Positions 36,631 through 45,937 of a stretch of 64,000 nt of DNA are shown here, in pieces. Under the pieces are notes generated by a model. That model did not search any database. It had not been told where the DNA came from and saw only the letters and a list, made by a program, of their open reading frames with translations. Source of the stretch: Acidobacteriota bacterium (GTDB lineage Bacteria; Acidobacteriota; Terriglobia; Terriglobales; Acidobacteriaceae); assembly GCA_021851335.1 (NCBI GenBank), contig JAJZEA010000001.1, positions 120,051 to 184,050 of the forward strand. Reading direction: 5' to 3'. The position numbers and the translations under genes are program-made. Every line of letters starts with the position of its first letter. The stretch's first letter is position 1.

Positions 36631-39039
36631 ATGGACGAAGGACGTTGGGTTTTGCTGATTGCAAGCGAGGTAGGCGGCACCGATTCCGTCTCAGATCGTG
36701 CGATGGAACGGCTGGTGGACGCGATCAGCAAAGAGGGTTACGAAGTGGTGCGCACCTCGACGCCGGAAGACGGACTGTCGCTGGTCAAATCCGACCCATC
36801 GTCGTCGGCCATTCTGCTGGACTGGGATCTCGCCGGCGAACACCAGTTTGACGAGCGCGCCGCGCTGCGCATCATTCGCGCCGTGCGTCACCGCAACAAA
36901 AAACTGCCCATCTTCCTCATCGCCGACCGCACACTGGTCAGCGAGCTGCCGCTGGAGGTGGTCAAGCAGGTACACGAATACATTCACCTCTTCGGCGACA
37001 CACCCGCCTTCATCGCCAGCCGCGTCGATTTCGCCGTCGAGCGCTATCACGAGCAGCTTCTGCCGCCCTATTTCCGCGAACTGAAAAAATACAACGACCA
37101 GGGTGCTTACAGTTGGGACGCGCCAGGACACATGGGCGGCGTCGCGTTTCTCAAGCATCCGGTCGGCATGGAGTTTCACCGCTTCTTCGGCGAAAACATC
37201 ATGCGCTCGGACCTTGGTATCTCCACCTCGCCGCTCGGCTCCTGGCTTGATCATTTGGGTCCGGCTGGTGAGTCGGAGCGCAATGCGGCGCGCATCTTTG
37301 GCGCGGACTGGACGTTTTACGTTCTCGGTGGCTCGTCCACCTCCAACCAGATCGTCGGCCACGGCGTCATCGGTCAGGACGATATCGTCATCGCCGACGC
37401 CAACTGCCACAAGTCCATCTGCCACTCGCTCACCGTGACCGGCGCGCGGCCTGTCTACGTGACCCCAACGCGCAACGGCTACGGCATGATCGGCCTCGTG
37501 CCGCTGAAGCGCTTCAGTCCCGAGGCCATTCGCGAGCTGATCGACAAAAGCCCGTTCACGGCCGGCGCCAACAGCCGGGAGCCAAGCTATGCCGTGGTCA
37601 CCAACTCCACCTACGACGGTCTTTGCTACGACGTGAACAAGGTTGTCACTGCGCTTGCGCCAAGCGTTCCGCGCATTCACTTTGACGAAGCCTGGTACGC
37701 CTATGCCAAGTTTCATCCCATCTATCGCGGTCGCTTCGCCATGGATGTTCCCGACGAAATGCCGGATCGGCCGCTGCTCTTTGCCGTGCAATCGACGCAC
37801 AAGATGCTGGCGGCGTTTTCCATGGCGTCGATGGTGCACCTCAAGCTGAGTCCGCGCGCGCCCATCGAATTTGACCAGTTCAACGAATCGTTCATGATGC
37901 ATGGGACAACGTCGCCGTTCTATCCGCTGATCGCTTCGCTGGATGTGGCCGCGGCGATGATGGACGAGCCAGCCGGACAGACGCTGATGGAGGAGACGAT
38001 CAGCGACGCCATCAGCTTTCGCAAGGCCATGTCGTCGATCAAACACCGCCTGCGCAAGCAGGAAGATGGCGACGGCTGGTTCTTCGATCTCTACCAGCCG
38101 GATCGCGTTCAGGATCCGACCGACGGACAGATCTACGACTTCGAGGACGCGCCGGATAGTGTGCTCGCGACGCACTCGCGCTGCTGGACGCTGAAGCCAG
38201 GCGAGGAGTGGCACGGATTTCTCGATGAGGACGTGGCTGACGACTATTGCATGTTGGACCCAACCAAGGTCACCATTCTGATGCCAGGCGTCAATGCCCA
38301 GGGCAAAGTGGCCGAATGGGGCATTCCGGCGGCCATCCTGACGGAGTTTCTGGATGCGCGTCGAGTGGAGATCGCACGCACCGGCGACTACACCGTGCTC
38401 GTGCTGTTTTCCGTGGGAACCAGCAAAGGCAAATGGGGCAGCCTGCTCGAAAACCTCTTTGAGTTCAAGCGGCTCTACGACACCGAAGCCACTCTCAGCG
38501 AAGCGTTGCCAGAACTCGTCGCGCGCTATCCGCATCGCTACGGCAACCTCACGCTCAAGGAACTTAGTGACCAGATGCACGCGGCAATGGTCGAGCTGCG
38601 CCTGACGTCTCTCGAAAGCGAAGCCTGCGAGGTGGAAGAAGTGCAGGTGCTCACCCCCGCGCAGACCTATCAGAAGCTGCTGCGCAACGGCACAGACAAG
38701 ATTCGCTTCAGCGAGATGGCCAATCGCGTCGCAGGCGTGATGCTGGTGCCCTATCCGCCGGGAATTCCCGTCTGTATGCCGGGCGAGCGACTGGGAGCGA
38801 CCGACAGTCCGGTCATTCGTCTGATTCTGGCGCTCGAGGAGTTTGGCAAGCTCTTTCCCGGCTTCGAGCGGGAAGTTCACGGCATCGAGGTCGACGCAGA
38901 AGGGAACTACTGGATGCGCGCGGTGATCGAACAGAACGGCAAACGCGGCAATGGCAAGCATCGCGGCGCGCCCAGTTCCGCCCCACCCGTCAAACGACGC
39001 AAGCGGACTACGGAAAAGCCTCCGACGCCGGTTCGATAA
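36631..39039 (+). CDS. Orn/Lys/Arg decarboxylase (PLP-dependent, fold type I)
   Basis: 802 aa basic amino-acid decarboxylase. An N-terminal receiver-like wing domain (about 1-125) precedes the PLP domain, with the Schiff-base Lys in QSTHKMLAAFS and the cofactor Asp in HFDEAWYAYAKF; a C-terminal domain follows. The basic tail (KRRKRTTEKPPTPVR) is unusual. GAGGTG lies just upstream of the ATG. With aguA and aguB in the same window, arginine as substrate (agmatine for putrescine synthesis) is attractive but not proven: lysine or ornithine decarboxylases share this architecture. It is divergent from pdxS. Confidence 0.9.
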   Translation: MDEGRWVLLIASEVGGTDSVSDRAMERLVDAISKEGYEVVRTSTPEDGLSLVKSDPSSSAILLDWDLAGEHQFDERAALRIIRAVRHRNKKLPIFLIADRTLVSELPLEVVKQVHEYIHLFGDTPAFIASRVDFAVERYHEQLLPPYFRELKKYNDQGAYSWDAPGHMGGVAFLKHPVGMEFHRFFGENIMRSDLGISTSPLGSWLDHLGPAGESERNAARIFGADWTFYVLGGSSTSNQIVGHGVIGQDDIVIADANCHKSICHSLTVTGARPVYVTPTRNGYGMIGLVPLKRFSPEAIRELIDKSPFTAGANSREPSYAVVTNSTYDGLCYDVNKVVTALAPSVPRIHFDEAWYAYAKFHPIYRGRFAMDVPDEMPDRPLLFAVQSTHKMLAAFSMASMVHLKLSPRAPIEFDQFNESFMMHGTTSPFYPLIASLDVAAAMMDEPAGQTLMEETISDAISFRKAMSSIKHRLRKQEDGDGWFFDLYQPDRVQDPTDGQIYDFEDAPDSVLATHSRCWTLKPGEEWHGFLDEDVADDYCMLDPTKVTILMPGVNAQGKVAEWGIPAAILTEFLDARRVEIARTGDYTVLVLFSVGTSKGKWGSLLENLFEFKRLYDTEATLSEALPELVARYPHRYGNLTLKELSDQMHAAMVELRLTSLESEACEVEEVQVLTPAQTYQKLLRNGTDKIRFSEMANRVAGVMLVPYPPGIPVCMPGERLGATDSPVIRLILALEEFGKLFPGFEREVHGIEVDAEGNYWMRAVIEQNGKRGNGKHRGAPSSAPPVKRRKRTTEKPPTPVR

Positions 39040-39121
39040 GGTCGGCATCGAACGCAGGCTCCAGGAATGAACGTAGCTTGTGCAGGAAAACCGACTCCGT
39101 GCCCCGCACCACGCCGGAGAA

Positions 39122-39946
39122 TCAGGCGCTCAGCCGGACTGAGAGAATCTCAGTCCGGGCCTGCATGAAGGTTTCGAGGAAGCTTTCCTGCGTGGTAAAG
39201 ACGTGGCCAATGATACGGCGAGCAGGAAATTCCAGGCGAAGCTCTGGTGTGGCAAATGGCCAGGGCGCAAGCTGGAACTGCCGCGGCGCAAGCGGTCGAA
39301 CGTGGACGGTTACGCTGCCTCCGGAGCGCAGCGCAAGCGGGTACGGCAAGGGAGATGGCCGTTCGGCAGCCAGGCAGGCCATTAGCGAAAGATATTCGCA
39401 GCCATGGAGCAGACGGAAGTTTTCCTGAATGGTCACCTGCTGCTTTTCGCGGGTTGTGAGGAAGGCATCGTCCTCGATGAGGGCAAGCAATTGCTGCTGA
39501 AAGCTGTCTTCTTCACGCAGAAAGCGGTCAAGCACAGTCAACTGCTGCGGCGTCAAATCTTCCCGGCGAATGAGCCGCGTCAGATGGTCTTCGTTGTAAA
39601 GAGCAATCAGCAGCGCGGCGTAGGCGTCTTCCTCGCCAGCGACGATGCGCACCGCATGAGCGCGAAGATTCAGGTAGCTTTCGAGATCGATCCCGTCCCA
39701 GGACAGCGGACGACCCAGGTCGGCAGCGGAAAACGCAGCCGGTCGCCCATCGGCGGCCAGTGTGGGCGAAGCATCGTGCTCAAGCCAGCCATCCTCAAGG
39801 TTGGTGATGGCGCGCAGGACGCGAGTACGCGGCTCGGGCGAGCGAAATTCCTGGTTGCCCCACTCGCGGGCGAAGGCAGCGGCGAGCCGTGCCTGTTCAG
39901 ACTGTGGGATGAGCCACCAACCGTGTTGCGTTTCGCAGCGAATCAT
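39122..39946 (-). CDS. DUF3891 family protein
   Basis: 274 aa soluble protein. It resembles the uncharacterised DUF3891 family by its start (MIRCETQHGWWLIPQSEQARLA, a short HxxL/SDQ-like opening) and the segments HDASPTLAADGRP and YLSLMACL. No known catalytic function. The start at 39946 gives the family-like N terminus; the frame is open to 40033 without a better ribosome site. It is convergent with the decarboxylase, 82 bases apart. Confidence 0.75.
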   Translation of the reverse strand: MIRCETQHGWWLIPQSEQARLAAAFAREWGNQEFRSPEPRTRVLRAITNLEDGWLEHDASPTLAADGRPAAFSAADLGRPLSWDGIDLESYLNLRAHAVRIVAGEEDAYAALLIALYNEDHLTRLIRREDLTPQQLTVLDRFLREEDSFQQQLLALIEDDAFLTTREKQQVTIQENFRLLHGCEYLSLMACLAAERPSPLPYPLALRSGGSVTVHVRPLAPRQFQLAPWPFATPELRLEFPARRIIGHVFTTQESFLETFMQARTEILSVRLSA

Positions 39947-40222
39947 GGGGGATCTCTGCCTCAGGTGAAAGCTTACCGCGTGAATGCCGTTGTGTGCACA
40001 TAGAGATGGTTGCAGCGATGCGGGATATGCCACTTTCAGAAAGATTCCGGAAACGAGAAACGCGAGTGTGAGGAATCAGGCATACAAAGGCTCAGTGAGA
40101 GATGCATGGGTGGAGTGGAAAGGGCTGCGGTCGGGTAGTGGAGCAAAATTCGTGCTAAGCTGCTCGTGCTTGCGAACGTTGGTAGACGGAGCGTCTTGAA
40201 AAGTGCGACGCGCCGGAGCGGG

Positions 40223-41323
40223 ATGAGCAAGAATGAAGGTGGAACTAGTGTCGGCTGGGGGTTGAGTCAGGTGCGACAAGTGGGCAGTTCGGTGAACAGA
40301 TCGGCGATACGAGCGTGGATGGCGATGGGAGCCTTGTCGATTCTCCCCGGCGTCGCCGTAGCCGAAAGCGCAGGCTCGATTCCCAACATGATGCGTCCTG
40401 AGGCGACGCCGGCGCACCAGATTCTCTCGCTTACTTTTTTTGTTCTGCTGATTACCGGAAGTATTTTTGTGGTGGTGGCAGGACTGCTGACGGTGGCGAT
40501 TGTGCGTTTTCGTAGCCGCAACGCAGGCACGGTGGTGGAGCCGCCGCAGATCTATGGCAGCACTCAGGTGGAGCTGGCGTGGACGGTGGTTCCGGTGCTG
40601 ATTGTGGCGGTGCTGTTTCTCACAACGGCGCGAATTATCTTTGCCATTCAGGATGCGCCGAAGCCGAAGGATGCCCTGGATGTGACGGTGGTGGGGCATC
40701 AGTTCTGGTGGGAGTTTCGCTATCCTGCGCTGGGGATTGTGACGGCAAACGAGCTGCATGTGCCGGTGAGTCCGGTGGATCATCCGCAGCCGACGTTTCT
40801 CAAGCTGCTCTCGGCAGATGTGATTCACAGCTTCTGGGTTCCGCGTCTGGCGGGGAAGACGGATCTGATTCCGAACCACGAGAATACGATGTGGATCGAT
40901 CCTCACAAGCCGGGGCTGTATCTGGGCCAGTGCGCGCAGTTCTGCGGAGCGCAGCACGCGATGATGCTGTTGCGGGTCTATGTGGATACGCCGACCGAGT
41001 ATGCGGCCTGGGTCAGGAATCAGCAGAAGCCTGCCGTCCAGGATCCGGCGGTGGCCGCGGGTCGGAGGGTCTTTGAAACCGAGGCGTGCATGAACTGCCA
41101 TCGGATTGCGGGGACGGCGGCGACGGGAGTATTTGGCCCGGATCTGACTCATCTGATGAGCCGGAGCACGATCGCGTCTGGGGCGACTACGAACACCCCG
41201 GAACACCTGCGCGAGTGGATCAAGGATCCGGCGCATTACAAGGATGGCGCGCTGATGCCGGCGATGCAGTTGAGCGATGTGCAACTGGATCAGGTGACGG
41301 CGTATCTGGCGACGTTGAAGTAG
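40223..41323 (+). CDS. ctaC: Cytochrome c oxidase subunit II with C-terminal cytochrome c (caa3 type)
   Basis: 366 aa. A signal/anchor segment is followed by two membrane helices (about 70-100 and 120-145) and a CuA cupredoxin domain with ligands in GQCAQFCGAQHAMM (Gln at the usual Glu position, which ligates by its backbone). A mono-haem cytochrome c domain with CMNCH and a probable Met ligand in LMPAMQL completes it. This is the electron entry subunit of a caa3-type oxidase. Start ATG 40223 has GGAG five bases upstream. First gene of the respiratory operon. Confidence 0.95.
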   Translation: MSKNEGGTSVGWGLSQVRQVGSSVNRSAIRAWMAMGALSILPGVAVAESAGSIPNMMRPEATPAHQILSLTFFVLLITGSIFVVVAGLLTVAIVRFRSRNAGTVVEPPQIYGSTQVELAWTVVPVLIVAVLFLTTARIIFAIQDAPKPKDALDVTVVGHQFWWEFRYPALGIVTANELHVPVSPVDHPQPTFLKLLSADVIHSFWVPRLAGKTDLIPNHENTMWIDPHKPGLYLGQCAQFCGAQHAMMLLRVYVDTPTEYAAWVRNQQKPAVQDPAVAAGRRVFETEACMNCHRIAGTAATGVFGPDLTHLMSRSTIASGATTNTPEHLREWIKDPAHYKDGALMPAMQLSDVQLDQVTAYLATLK

Positions 41324-41348
41324 GGACCAGGAAGGACAGGATAAGGCC

Positions 41349-43055
41349 ATGAGCAATCTGCAAAGCGATCTTCCCATGCCGATCCAGGGAACGCTGGAGA
41401 GCGAGAAGGCCAGACGCAGCAGGTCGACAGCGCTGCTTGAGTGGCTGCAAGGCTGGCTGGTGACCGTGGATCACAAGCGGCTGGGAATTCTCTATATTCT
41501 GTATTCGATTTTTTTCCTGCTGGTGGCGGGCGCGGAGGCGATCTTTATCCGCATCCAGCTTGCGATTCCAAACAATCATTTTTTGACGGCGGAGGTGTAT
41601 AACCGCTTCTTCACCATGCACGGCACGACGATGGTCTTTCTGGTCGGCATGCCCATCCTGTTCGGTTTTGCAAACTATGTGGTGCCGTTGCAGATTGGCG
41701 CGCGCGACATGGCGTTTCCACGCCTGAATGCGCTGAGCTTCTGGCTGACGGCCTTTGGCGGAATGCTGCTGTATTTCAGTTTTCTGGGCGGCGGACTGTA
41801 TGGAGCGGGCAATGCGCCGGATGTGGGCTGGTTTGCCTACGCACCGCTGACGGCGCGGACGTTTTCGCCGGGTAATGCAACGGATTACTGGGCACTGGCG
41901 CTGATTGTGAGCGGCTTTGGCACGCTGGGCACAGCGGTCAACATTATTGCCACGATCTTCTCCATGCGCTGCCGCGGCATGACGCTTATGCGGATGCCAC
42001 TGTTTACATGGCTGTATCTGGTGGTGAGCGGACTGACGCTGGTGACGATTACGCCTTTGACCGCGGCGCAGTTCATGCTGCTGATTGATCGCTACCTGGG
42101 CGGACATTTCTTTGATACGCAGGCCGGAGGATCGGCGCTGGTGTGGGTGCATTTCTTCTGGATATTTGGCCATCCGGAGGTGTATGTGCTGGTGCTGCCG
42201 GCCTTCGCGATTGCCAACGAGATCATCCCGGTTTTTTCCCGCAAGGCGATCTTTGGATATCCGGCGATGGTGGCGGCCTCGGTGGGCATCATGTTTGTGA
42301 GCCTGGGCGTTTGGGCGCACCATATGTTCACGGTGGGCATGACGTCGGTGACCAATGCGTTCTTTGTGCTTTCGACGATGCTTGTGGGTATTCCGACGGG
42401 CATCAAGATCTTCAACTGGATTGCGACGATCTGGGGCGGTCGCGTGCGCTTCCAGACACCGATGCTTTTCTGCCTGGGATTCCTGTACCAGTTTCTGATT
42501 GCCGGATTGACGGGCATCATGCTTTCCGTCGCTCCCATGGACTGGCAGTTACATAACTCCTATTTTGTGATTGCGCACTTCCACTATGTGCTGGTGGGGG
42601 CGATCGTCTTCTGCATCTTTGCGGGGCTGTATTACTGGTATCCGAAGGCGACCGGGAGGATGATGAGCGAGCGGCTGGGGAAGTGGCACTTCTGGCTGTT
42701 TGTCATCGGCTTTCACATTACCTTTGACACGATGCACTTTCTCGGGATTCTGGGCATGCCGCGCTCGATTTATACCTATCAGCCGGATCGCGGGTGGAAC
42801 ACGCTGAACCTGATTGTCTCGGTTGGCGGATTCATTCAGGGAATCGCGGTGCTGATCTTTGCGTATAACTTCATCGTCTCCTATTTCAAGGGCGATGTGG
42901 CGGGCGACGATCCGTGGGATGCATGGACGCTGGAGTGGACGACCTCGTCGCCACCGCCTGTCTACAACTTTGCCGAAGAGCCTGAAGTGCGCAGCCGTCG
43001 CCCGCTTTGGGACCTGAAGCATCCATACGATACGGACTGGGAGTACGAAGGATGA
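41349..43055 (+). CDS. ctaD: Cytochrome c oxidase subunit I
   Basis: 568 aa, about twelve helices with the haem a / haem a3-CuB centre. Seen: MHGTTMVFLVGMP (haem His), GHPEVYVLVLPAF (CuB His, D-channel Glu and cross-linked Tyr, so an A1-type enzyme), HHMFTVGM (CuB His pair) and HFHYVLVGA (haem His pair). It starts 25 bases after ctaC and overlaps the subunit III gene by four bases. Confidence 0.97.
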   Translation: MSNLQSDLPMPIQGTLESEKARRSRSTALLEWLQGWLVTVDHKRLGILYILYSIFFLLVAGAEAIFIRIQLAIPNNHFLTAEVYNRFFTMHGTTMVFLVGMPILFGFANYVVPLQIGARDMAFPRLNALSFWLTAFGGMLLYFSFLGGGLYGAGNAPDVGWFAYAPLTARTFSPGNATDYWALALIVSGFGTLGTAVNIIATIFSMRCRGMTLMRMPLFTWLYLVVSGLTLVTITPLTAAQFMLLIDRYLGGHFFDTQAGGSALVWVHFFWIFGHPEVYVLVLPAFAIANEIIPVFSRKAIFGYPAMVAASVGIMFVSLGVWAHHMFTVGMTSVTNAFFVLSTMLVGIPTGIKIFNWIATIWGGRVRFQTPMLFCLGFLYQFLIAGLTGIMLSVAPMDWQLHNSYFVIAHFHYVLVGAIVFCIFAGLYYWYPKATGRMMSERLGKWHFWLFVIGFHITFDTMHFLGILGMPRSIYTYQPDRGWNTLNLIVSVGGFIQGIAVLIFAYNFIVSYFKGDVAGDDPWDAWTLEWTTSSPPPVYNFAEEPEVRSRRPLWDLKHPYDTDWEYEG

Positions 43056-43651
43056 GTACGGCAAGCAGAGTGATGGATTTGCCTGAAGAGCGAGCGTGGA
43101 AGCTGCCATCGCGCGGGCGTGTCGGCATGCTCTCGCTGATTATCGGCGAGTCGGCGCTATTCACGATTTTTGTGGTGGCCTACATCTTCTACATTGGAAA
43201 AAGCCTGACGGGTCCGACTCCGGCGCAGGTGCTGGAAGTGCCGATCCTGGGTACGATCTGCCTGCTTTCGAGCAGCTTTACGATCTGGCGATCCGAACAC
43301 GCGATCGAGCACGGCCGGATGCGGGCCTTTGCAGGGTGGCTGGCGGCGACGATCCTGCTCGGCTTGATCTTCATGGCGGGAACGGCCATCGAGTGGCACA
43401 AGCTGATCGTGCATGACGGACTGACGATTCGGACCAATCTCTTTGGGACGACATTTTACTCGCTCGTAGGCCTTCATGCGACGCACGTGGTTCTGGGGCT
43501 GTCGATGCTGAGCGTGGTGCTGGTGTTGGCGCTGCTCGATCGTTTCCCTGCTTCGCAAAGCGAGCGATTTGCCGTCATAGCGCTCTATTGGCATTTCGTG
43601 GATGTGGTCTGGGTGGTGGTCTTCACAGTGGTCTATGTGATTGGGCGGTGA
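43052..43651 (+). CDS. ctaE: Cytochrome c oxidase subunit III
   Basis: 199 aa, five membrane helices. Seen: LPSRGRVGMLSLIIGESALF, the Glu-containing AGTAIEWHKLI, YSLVGLHATHVVLGL and YWHFVDVVWVVVF. Its ATG overlaps the ctaD stop (ATGA). Confidence 0.95.
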   Translation: MSTASRVMDLPEERAWKLPSRGRVGMLSLIIGESALFTIFVVAYIFYIGKSLTGPTPAQVLEVPILGTICLLSSSFTIWRSEHAIEHGRMRAFAGWLAATILLGLIFMAGTAIEWHKLIVHDGLTIRTNLFGTTFYSLVGLHATHVVLGLSMLSVVLVLALLDRFPASQSERFAVIALYWHFVDVVWVVVFTVVYVIGR

Positions 43652-43655
43652 TGGG

Positions 43656-44510
43656 ATGAGCAGCGAAGAAAAGAATCCGCACGCGGGCGAAAACACAGGA
43701 GTGGTCGCGCTGCCTGCGAATACGGCGTGGCCGGTGGTGCTTGCCTTTGGAGCGACGCTTTGTTTTGCCAGCCTGGTCATGAATCCCGGAGTAGGGATTG
43801 CGGGCATCGTGCTGGTGTTGGTGGCGCTGGTGGGCTGGGTGCGCCAGATTTTCCCCCACGAGCATCACGAAGAGGTTCTTGTGGTTGCTCATACGACGAT
43901 TGCGACGACGGCCCGGACCGAGGTGGGACGCATTGAGCTGAGCGAGATTCAGCGCTCGTACCTGCCGATTGAAAGCTACCCGATCACCTCCGGAATCAAA
44001 GGTGGAATCGCCGGCGGCATTGCGATGATTTTGCCGGCGGTGCTGTTTGGATGGCTTACGCAGCACAGCATCTGGTATGCGGTGAATCTGCTGGGTGGCG
44101 CGGGTGCGGCGTACTGGACAAATCCAACGACTGCCTACATTGCGGCGTTTCACTGGAGCGGGTTGTTGATTGCGGTGGTGATCCATGCGGTGATCTGCCT
44201 GCTGGTGGGGCTGCTCTACGGGGCGCTTTTACCGATGTGGCCGCGGCATCCGATTCTGCTGGGCGGGATTCTCGCTCCGGTGCTGTGGACAGGAGTGCTG
44301 CACTCGGTGCTGTGGTTTATCAATCCGGCGTTTGCCAATCGAATTGCGTGGGGATGGTTTGCAGCCTCGCAGCTTTTCTTTGGCATTGTGGCCGGTCTGG
44401 TGGTGGCTCGCACAGGAAGGATTCAGACGCGGCAGCCGTTGCCTTTTGCGCTGCGAATGGGTATTGAGGCGAAGGAACTAATGTCCACGGAGCAGGAGGA
44501 CGAGAAGTGA
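43656..44510 (+). CDS. Polytopic membrane protein of the oxidase operon, function unknown
   Basis: 284 aa with six or seven predicted helices: two at the N terminus (about 22-40 and 45-65), a polar segment with a PHEHHEE cluster, then four or five more. No haem or copper motif beyond that His cluster. It begins four bases after ctaE and its stop overlaps the next cytochrome gene (TGATG), so it belongs to the same coupled operon. It could be an oxidase subunit IV-like or assembly component; I do not recognise a family. Confidence 0.8.
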   Translation: MSSEEKNPHAGENTGVVALPANTAWPVVLAFGATLCFASLVMNPGVGIAGIVLVLVALVGWVRQIFPHEHHEEVLVVAHTTIATTARTEVGRIELSEIQRSYLPIESYPITSGIKGGIAGGIAMILPAVLFGWLTQHSIWYAVNLLGGAGAAYWTNPTTAYIAAFHWSGLLIAVVIHAVICLLVGLLYGALLPMWPRHPILLGGILAPVLWTGVLHSVLWFINPAFANRIAWGWFAASQLFFGIVAGLVVARTGRIQTRQPLPFALRMGIEAKELMSTEQEDEK

Positions 44511-45310
44511 TGCGCAATTTCCTTGCTGCTGCTGCGCTGGCTGCGGGATGCCTGCTGAGTGGTTGTGGCTCGCACCGGCTCCGGATGAACTCCGAACAAC
44601 CGGTGACGAGGCCGGATCAGATGGTTTCGTTCGAGTCCCTCTATGGAAAGAACTGTTCGGCGTGCCATGGCAGCAGCGGACAGGGTGGTCCGGCGCTGGA
44701 CCTGAACAATCCGGTGTTGCAGCAGTTGCTGGATGACAGCTCGCTGCGCCGCGCAATTCAGGATGGAGTGGCCGGGACGCTGATGCCCGCCTTTGGCGAG
44801 TCGGCGGGAGGAATGCTGACGGATGCGCAGGTGGATGCGCTGGTGAAAGGAATGCGCGCGCGCTGGGCTACGGCGGGAACCATGAGGACAGCAGCGCAGA
44901 TGCCGCCCGAGACGACGACGCTGATCGGGAATGCGTCGCATGGCGAGCAGCTTTACCAGATGGATTGTCGCTCGTGCCACGGCGGAGCGCGGCAGCAGGT
45001 GACAGACCCGACGTACCTGGCGCTGGTGAGCGATCCGGCGCTGCGGACGATTCTAATTGCGGGCCGGCCCGATCTCGGGCATCCGGACTGGCAGACTGTG
45101 GCTCAGGGACACGCTGCGAGCGATCAGGACGTGACGGATGTGGTGGCCTATCTGGCTTCACTGCGAAGCATGACGCCGGGTCAGCCCTATGCGGCGCAGC
45201 CACAAGGCGAGCAGCCGACGGCTACGGAGGCCGCCGCGAACCAGCCGACAACTGCGAAGCGGAAGCAGTCAACCGGACAAGCAACAGAGTCTTTCAAGAC
45301 GGAGAAGTGA
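44510..45310 (+). CDS. Dihaem cytochrome c lipoprotein
   Basis: 266 aa. Lipobox LLSGCG near residue 20 predicts membrane anchoring outside the inner membrane. Two class I cytochrome c domains: CSACH (about residue 45) and CRSCH (about 155), with candidate Met ligands (LMPAFGE for the first; no obvious Met equivalent for the second, so its axial ligand is uncertain). The C-terminal 40 residues are Gln/Ala/Thr-rich. It probably shuttles electrons between the cytochrome b module and the caa3 oxidase. Confidence 0.9.
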   Translation: MRNFLAAAALAAGCLLSGCGSHRLRMNSEQPVTRPDQMVSFESLYGKNCSACHGSSGQGGPALDLNNPVLQQLLDDSSLRRAIQDGVAGTLMPAFGESAGGMLTDAQVDALVKGMRARWATAGTMRTAAQMPPETTTLIGNASHGEQLYQMDCRSCHGGARQQVTDPTYLALVSDPALRTILIAGRPDLGHPDWQTVAQGHAASDQDVTDVVAYLASLRSMTPGQPYAAQPQGEQPTATEAAANQPTTAKRKQSTGQATESFKTEK

Positions 45311-45313
45311 GAC

Positions 45314-45937
45314 GTGAACGAAGCAGGTCATGAGCATTCCTCAGAAAACCATTCCGTTGTCGGCAGCGAGCAGGATCGGCTGACGATTTCGCGACGCTGG
45401 CTGCTGCTGAAGATGGGCATTGCCCTGAATGCGGTGGTGGGTGTCGCGATCACCATCCCGGTGGTGAAGTATCTGTTTGCAGCGGTGAAGCCGGATGAGG
45501 AGTACAAGTCGTGGGTATCGCTGGGGCCGGTGGCGAACTTTCCCGTGGGCGAGACGCGCCTGGCGAAGTTTACGAATCCGGTGCGGCGAAGCTGGGATGG
45601 AGAAACGGACGGCGTGGCCTGCTGGGTGCGGCGCGTGGCGGAGCGCGAGTTTCAGGTCTTTGCCATTAACTGCGCGCATCTGGGCTGCCCGGTGCGATGG
45701 TTTCCGCAGTCACAGCTTTTCATGTGTCCCTGTCACGGCGGGGTGTACTATGCCGATGGCTCCCGCGCTTCCGGGCCGCCGGAGCGCGGGCTGTTTCCCT
45801 ATGAAGTGCGCGTTGTTGGTGATTCCGTGCAGATCAAGGCAGGCGAGATGCCGACGCTCTCCAATTCGGCAAGTCTGGTGCAGCTTGGCGGAGTGAAGAC
45901 CGACGCCAGCAAGGGAGATTCCCCATGTCGAGGATGA
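45314..45937 (+). CDS. Rieske 2Fe-2S protein
   Basis: 207 aa. An N-terminal membrane helix (WLLLKMGIALNAVVGVAI) anchors a Rieske domain with ligand boxes NCAHLGCPV and CPCHGGVYY, including the disulphide-forming cysteines. The start is a GTG with GGAGAAG upstream. Its end overlaps the cytochrome b gene by 13 bases. High-potential electron acceptor of the quinol oxidation site. Confidence 0.95.
   Translation: MNEAGHEHSSENHSVVGSEQDRLTISRRWLLLKMGIALNAVVGVAITIPVVKYLFAAVKPDEEYKSWVSLGPVANFPVGETRLAKFTNPVRRSWDGETDGVACWVRRVAEREFQVFAINCAHLGCPVRWFPQSQLFMCPCHGGVYYADGSRASGPPERGLFPYEVRVVGDSVQIKAGEMPTLSNSASLVQLGGVKTDASKGDSPCRG

Noticed and set aside
36691..39048. 785-codon open frame on the minus strand
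   Set aside because: It lies wholly across the decarboxylase gene, which has clear PLP motifs; its translation is His/Arg-rich with no family resemblance. It is a codon-bias shadow.
40076..41377. 433-codon open frame on the minus strand
   Set aside because: Antisense to the subunit II gene with Arg/His-rich nonsense composition.
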